Assembly (NCBI GenBank): GCA_001595385.3
Contig: LVEI03000001.1
Span: forward strand, 372,001-436,000
Length of the DNA: 64,000 bases
Reading direction: 5' to 3'
Origin: Deltaproteobacteria bacterium GWC2_55_46
Lineage (GTDB): Bacteria; Desulfobacterota; GWC2-55-46
Part shown: positions 62,887 through 64,000 of the stretch, one piece after another
Numbering within the stretch: position 1 is the first letter of the stretch
Layout: the number at the start of each line of letters is the position of its first letter
Notes under the pieces: generated by a model
What the model was told of the DNA's origin: nothing
Seen by the model: the letters and a program-made list of their open reading frames with translations, nothing else
Database searches by the model: none
Made by a program: the position numbers and the translations under genes

Positions 62887-64000
62887 ATGATTAGAAAGGC
62901 TGTAATTACGCTACTTATAGCGGCCTTCGGCTGGGCAGCCATTTGCCAGCAGGCCCTTGCCGAGGAGAGCAAGTTCAGGAAGAGCTTCAGGACGAGCTAC
63001 GAGCAGAACAGGTTTGACGCGCTCGGTTTTCTTGTCAGGACCAACAGAGACAAGCTGCCAGGCGAGATACAGTCGCTTATCGACGAGGCCAGGGCAGCCG
63101 AAAGCTTTCCCGAGAAGATGGTCATCCTGGACCTCGCGAACGCCATGGCTACGATGCACAAGGAATGGCACGGGGTGGACACCTTCCTTCCAGAAATAGA
63201 AAAGATGCAGAAGGAAGAGATAAAGAAGGAAGAGTCGAGGAAGGCCGAGATCGAGAAATGGGAAAGGTACGAATCCTTCCCGGGCAACCTGTTGATGAAG
63301 GCAAAGGCGGAGGAGCTGGAGGCCATAGGGCTTTCTCCTGTAATCTTCCCTCACTGGGTCCACAGGATAAACTTCGAGTGCAAGGCCTGCCACCAGGAGC
63401 TCTTCCAGATGAAGAGGTCGGACGCGATAACCATGACAGAGATATTCGAGGGCAAGCTCTGCGGAGCGTGCCATAACGGGAAGGTGGCCTTCGACGCAGC
63501 CGAAAGCTGCGAGATGTGCCACGTTGCCGGCAAACCCGAGGCAGAGCCGCTCGTCTCACCGAAAAAAGCGGATATGAAAAACATAAAGGCCACCGCAGAC
63601 CGTCTCGGCACAGGGCTCGACCTTGACCTGCTGCCCAACAATAAGCTTCCATTCGACAAGTTCGGCAACATAGACTGGACGCTCCTGAGGAAGGCCCAAA
63701 AGCAGCCTATAAAATCGATAAAGAAGGACCCTCCAACGGACGAGACCAGGGATAACGAGATACTCTTCGAGTCGCCGGTACCCTTTGTGAGCCACGTGGT
63801 CTTCAGCCACAAGAAACACTCTGAAATGATCGTCTGCTCATCCTGCCACCAGGAAGTTTTCAGAGAGGATCTCGGCTCGTCAAGGGTCAACATGACCGAG
63901 ATGTCTCGTGGAGCCTCGTGCGGCGCATGCCACGGAAAGGTCTCATTCAAGTTCGCGGACTGCAAGCGCTGCCACTCAAAGCCTGCCGGAGAGACAGCCG
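62887..64000 (+). CDS. Periplasmic multiheme c7-type cytochrome, 3' end outside window
   Basis: 371 codons are visible with no stop, so the gene continues. Signal peptide AVITLLIAAFGWAAICQQALA (about 5-25), an unassigned charged helical domain (about 26-150), then two copies of a triheme c7-type domain. Heme motifs CxxCH start at residues 165, 192, 208 and 317, 345, 359. Each half repeats the order FPHWVH or FSHKKH, CH-QE-F, M-E-x-G-CGACH-GKV-F, C-x-x-CH. Such cytochromes move electrons in the periplasm of metal- or sulfur-respiring bacteria. More heme sites may follow downstream. Open frames on the opposite strand are shadows. Confidence 0.92.
   Translation, partial: MIRKAVITLLIAAFGWAAICQQALAEESKFRKSFRTSYEQNRFDALGFLVRTNRDKLPGEIQSLIDEARAAESFPEKMVILDLANAMATMHKEWHGVDTFLPEIEKMQKEEIKKEESRKAEIEKWERYESFPGNLLMKAKAEELEAIGLSPVIFPHWVHRINFECKACHQELFQMKRSDAITMTEIFEGKLCGACHNGKVAFDAAESCEMCHVAGKPEAEPLVSPKKADMKNIKATADRLGTGLDLDLLPNNKLPFDKFGNIDWTLLRKAQKQPIKSIKKDPPTDETRDNEILFESPVPFVSHVVFSHKKHSEMIVCSSCHQEVFREDLGSSRVNMTEMSRGASCGACHGKVSFKFADCKRCHSKPAGETA

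Noticed and set aside
62911-63965. Long minus-strand open frames over the cytochrome gene
   Set aside because: The plus strand has promoter, RBS, signal peptide and six CxxCH motifs; the minus frames are coincidental.

Overview
This is a densely packed, GC-rich bacterial chromosome segment, mostly long same-strand operons on the minus strand. The gene set points to an anaerobic, Desulfobacterota/Deltaproteobacteria-like organism. It includes System II cytochrome c maturation, a six-gene Rnf complex, a hexaheme c7-type cytochrome, NtrYX preceded by a DUF4390 gene, short 420/165-residue isopropylmalate isomerase subunits, an archaeal-type MetK, QueH and DksA/TraR. I see no rRNA, tRNA, CRISPR array, phage or IS transposase; placement below phylum is not possible from this alone.

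Layout. 1-7.2 kb: the 3' part of moaA, a metallophosphoesterase, a small zinc-ribbon protein, a first ccsA-resB pair and an MrfA/YprA-type helicase. 7.2-19.6 kb: one long minus-strand operon combining nearly all branched-chain amino-acid synthesis (ilvD, ilvB, ilvN, ilvC, leuA, leuC, leuD, leuB) with phosphatidylethanolamine synthesis (psd, pssA), a methyltransferase and a PUR-alpha-like protein. It starts with a DUF465 gene behind a good sigma70 promoter and ends at a strong intrinsic terminator. 19.7-27.6 kb: the conserved translation/envelope cluster rpsB-tsf, pyrH-frr, uppS-cdsA-dxr-rseP-tsaB. 27.8-35.1 kb: methyltransferase, ilvE, purL, purF, an SUMF1-domain protein and a lipoprotein. 35.1-41.2 kb: Nudix, dksA, archaeal-type metK, queH, ruvBAC, yebC. 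41.2-49.6 kb: a PAS sensor, a repeat-rich intergenic region, an NtrC-type regulator, ntrX-ntrY-DUF4390 and an RgpF-like gene. 49.6-54.7 kb: a second cytochrome c maturation module (resB, ccsB, resA, ccdA, a glutaredoxin-like protein) with two lipoproteins. 54.8-59.9 kb: rnfCDGEAB. 60.2-64 kb: a His-rich membrane protein, an HtrA-like protease, a glycosyltransferase and, divergently, a multiheme cytochrome that runs off the window.

The most interesting signal is in the 270-nt leader of the rnf operon. On the minus strand it carries what I read as a ZTP (pfl) riboswitch with a transcription terminator that reuses the conserved 3' aptamer strand, under its own sigma70-like promoter. ZTP riboswitches normally govern purine and one-carbon genes, so control of an Rnf complex would be unusual. 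A second candidate promoter lies between that terminator and rnfC.

Other points of note: a probable CTG start for cdsA, an Ile-rich candidate leader peptide before the BCAA operon, an NtrX whose GAFTGA loop reads GSFTSA, a 12-bp tandem repeat, a MITE-like element, two separate System II modules, and a PAS protein ending in an uncharacterised four-cysteine domain. All readings come from inspection by eye; no homology or structure search was run.
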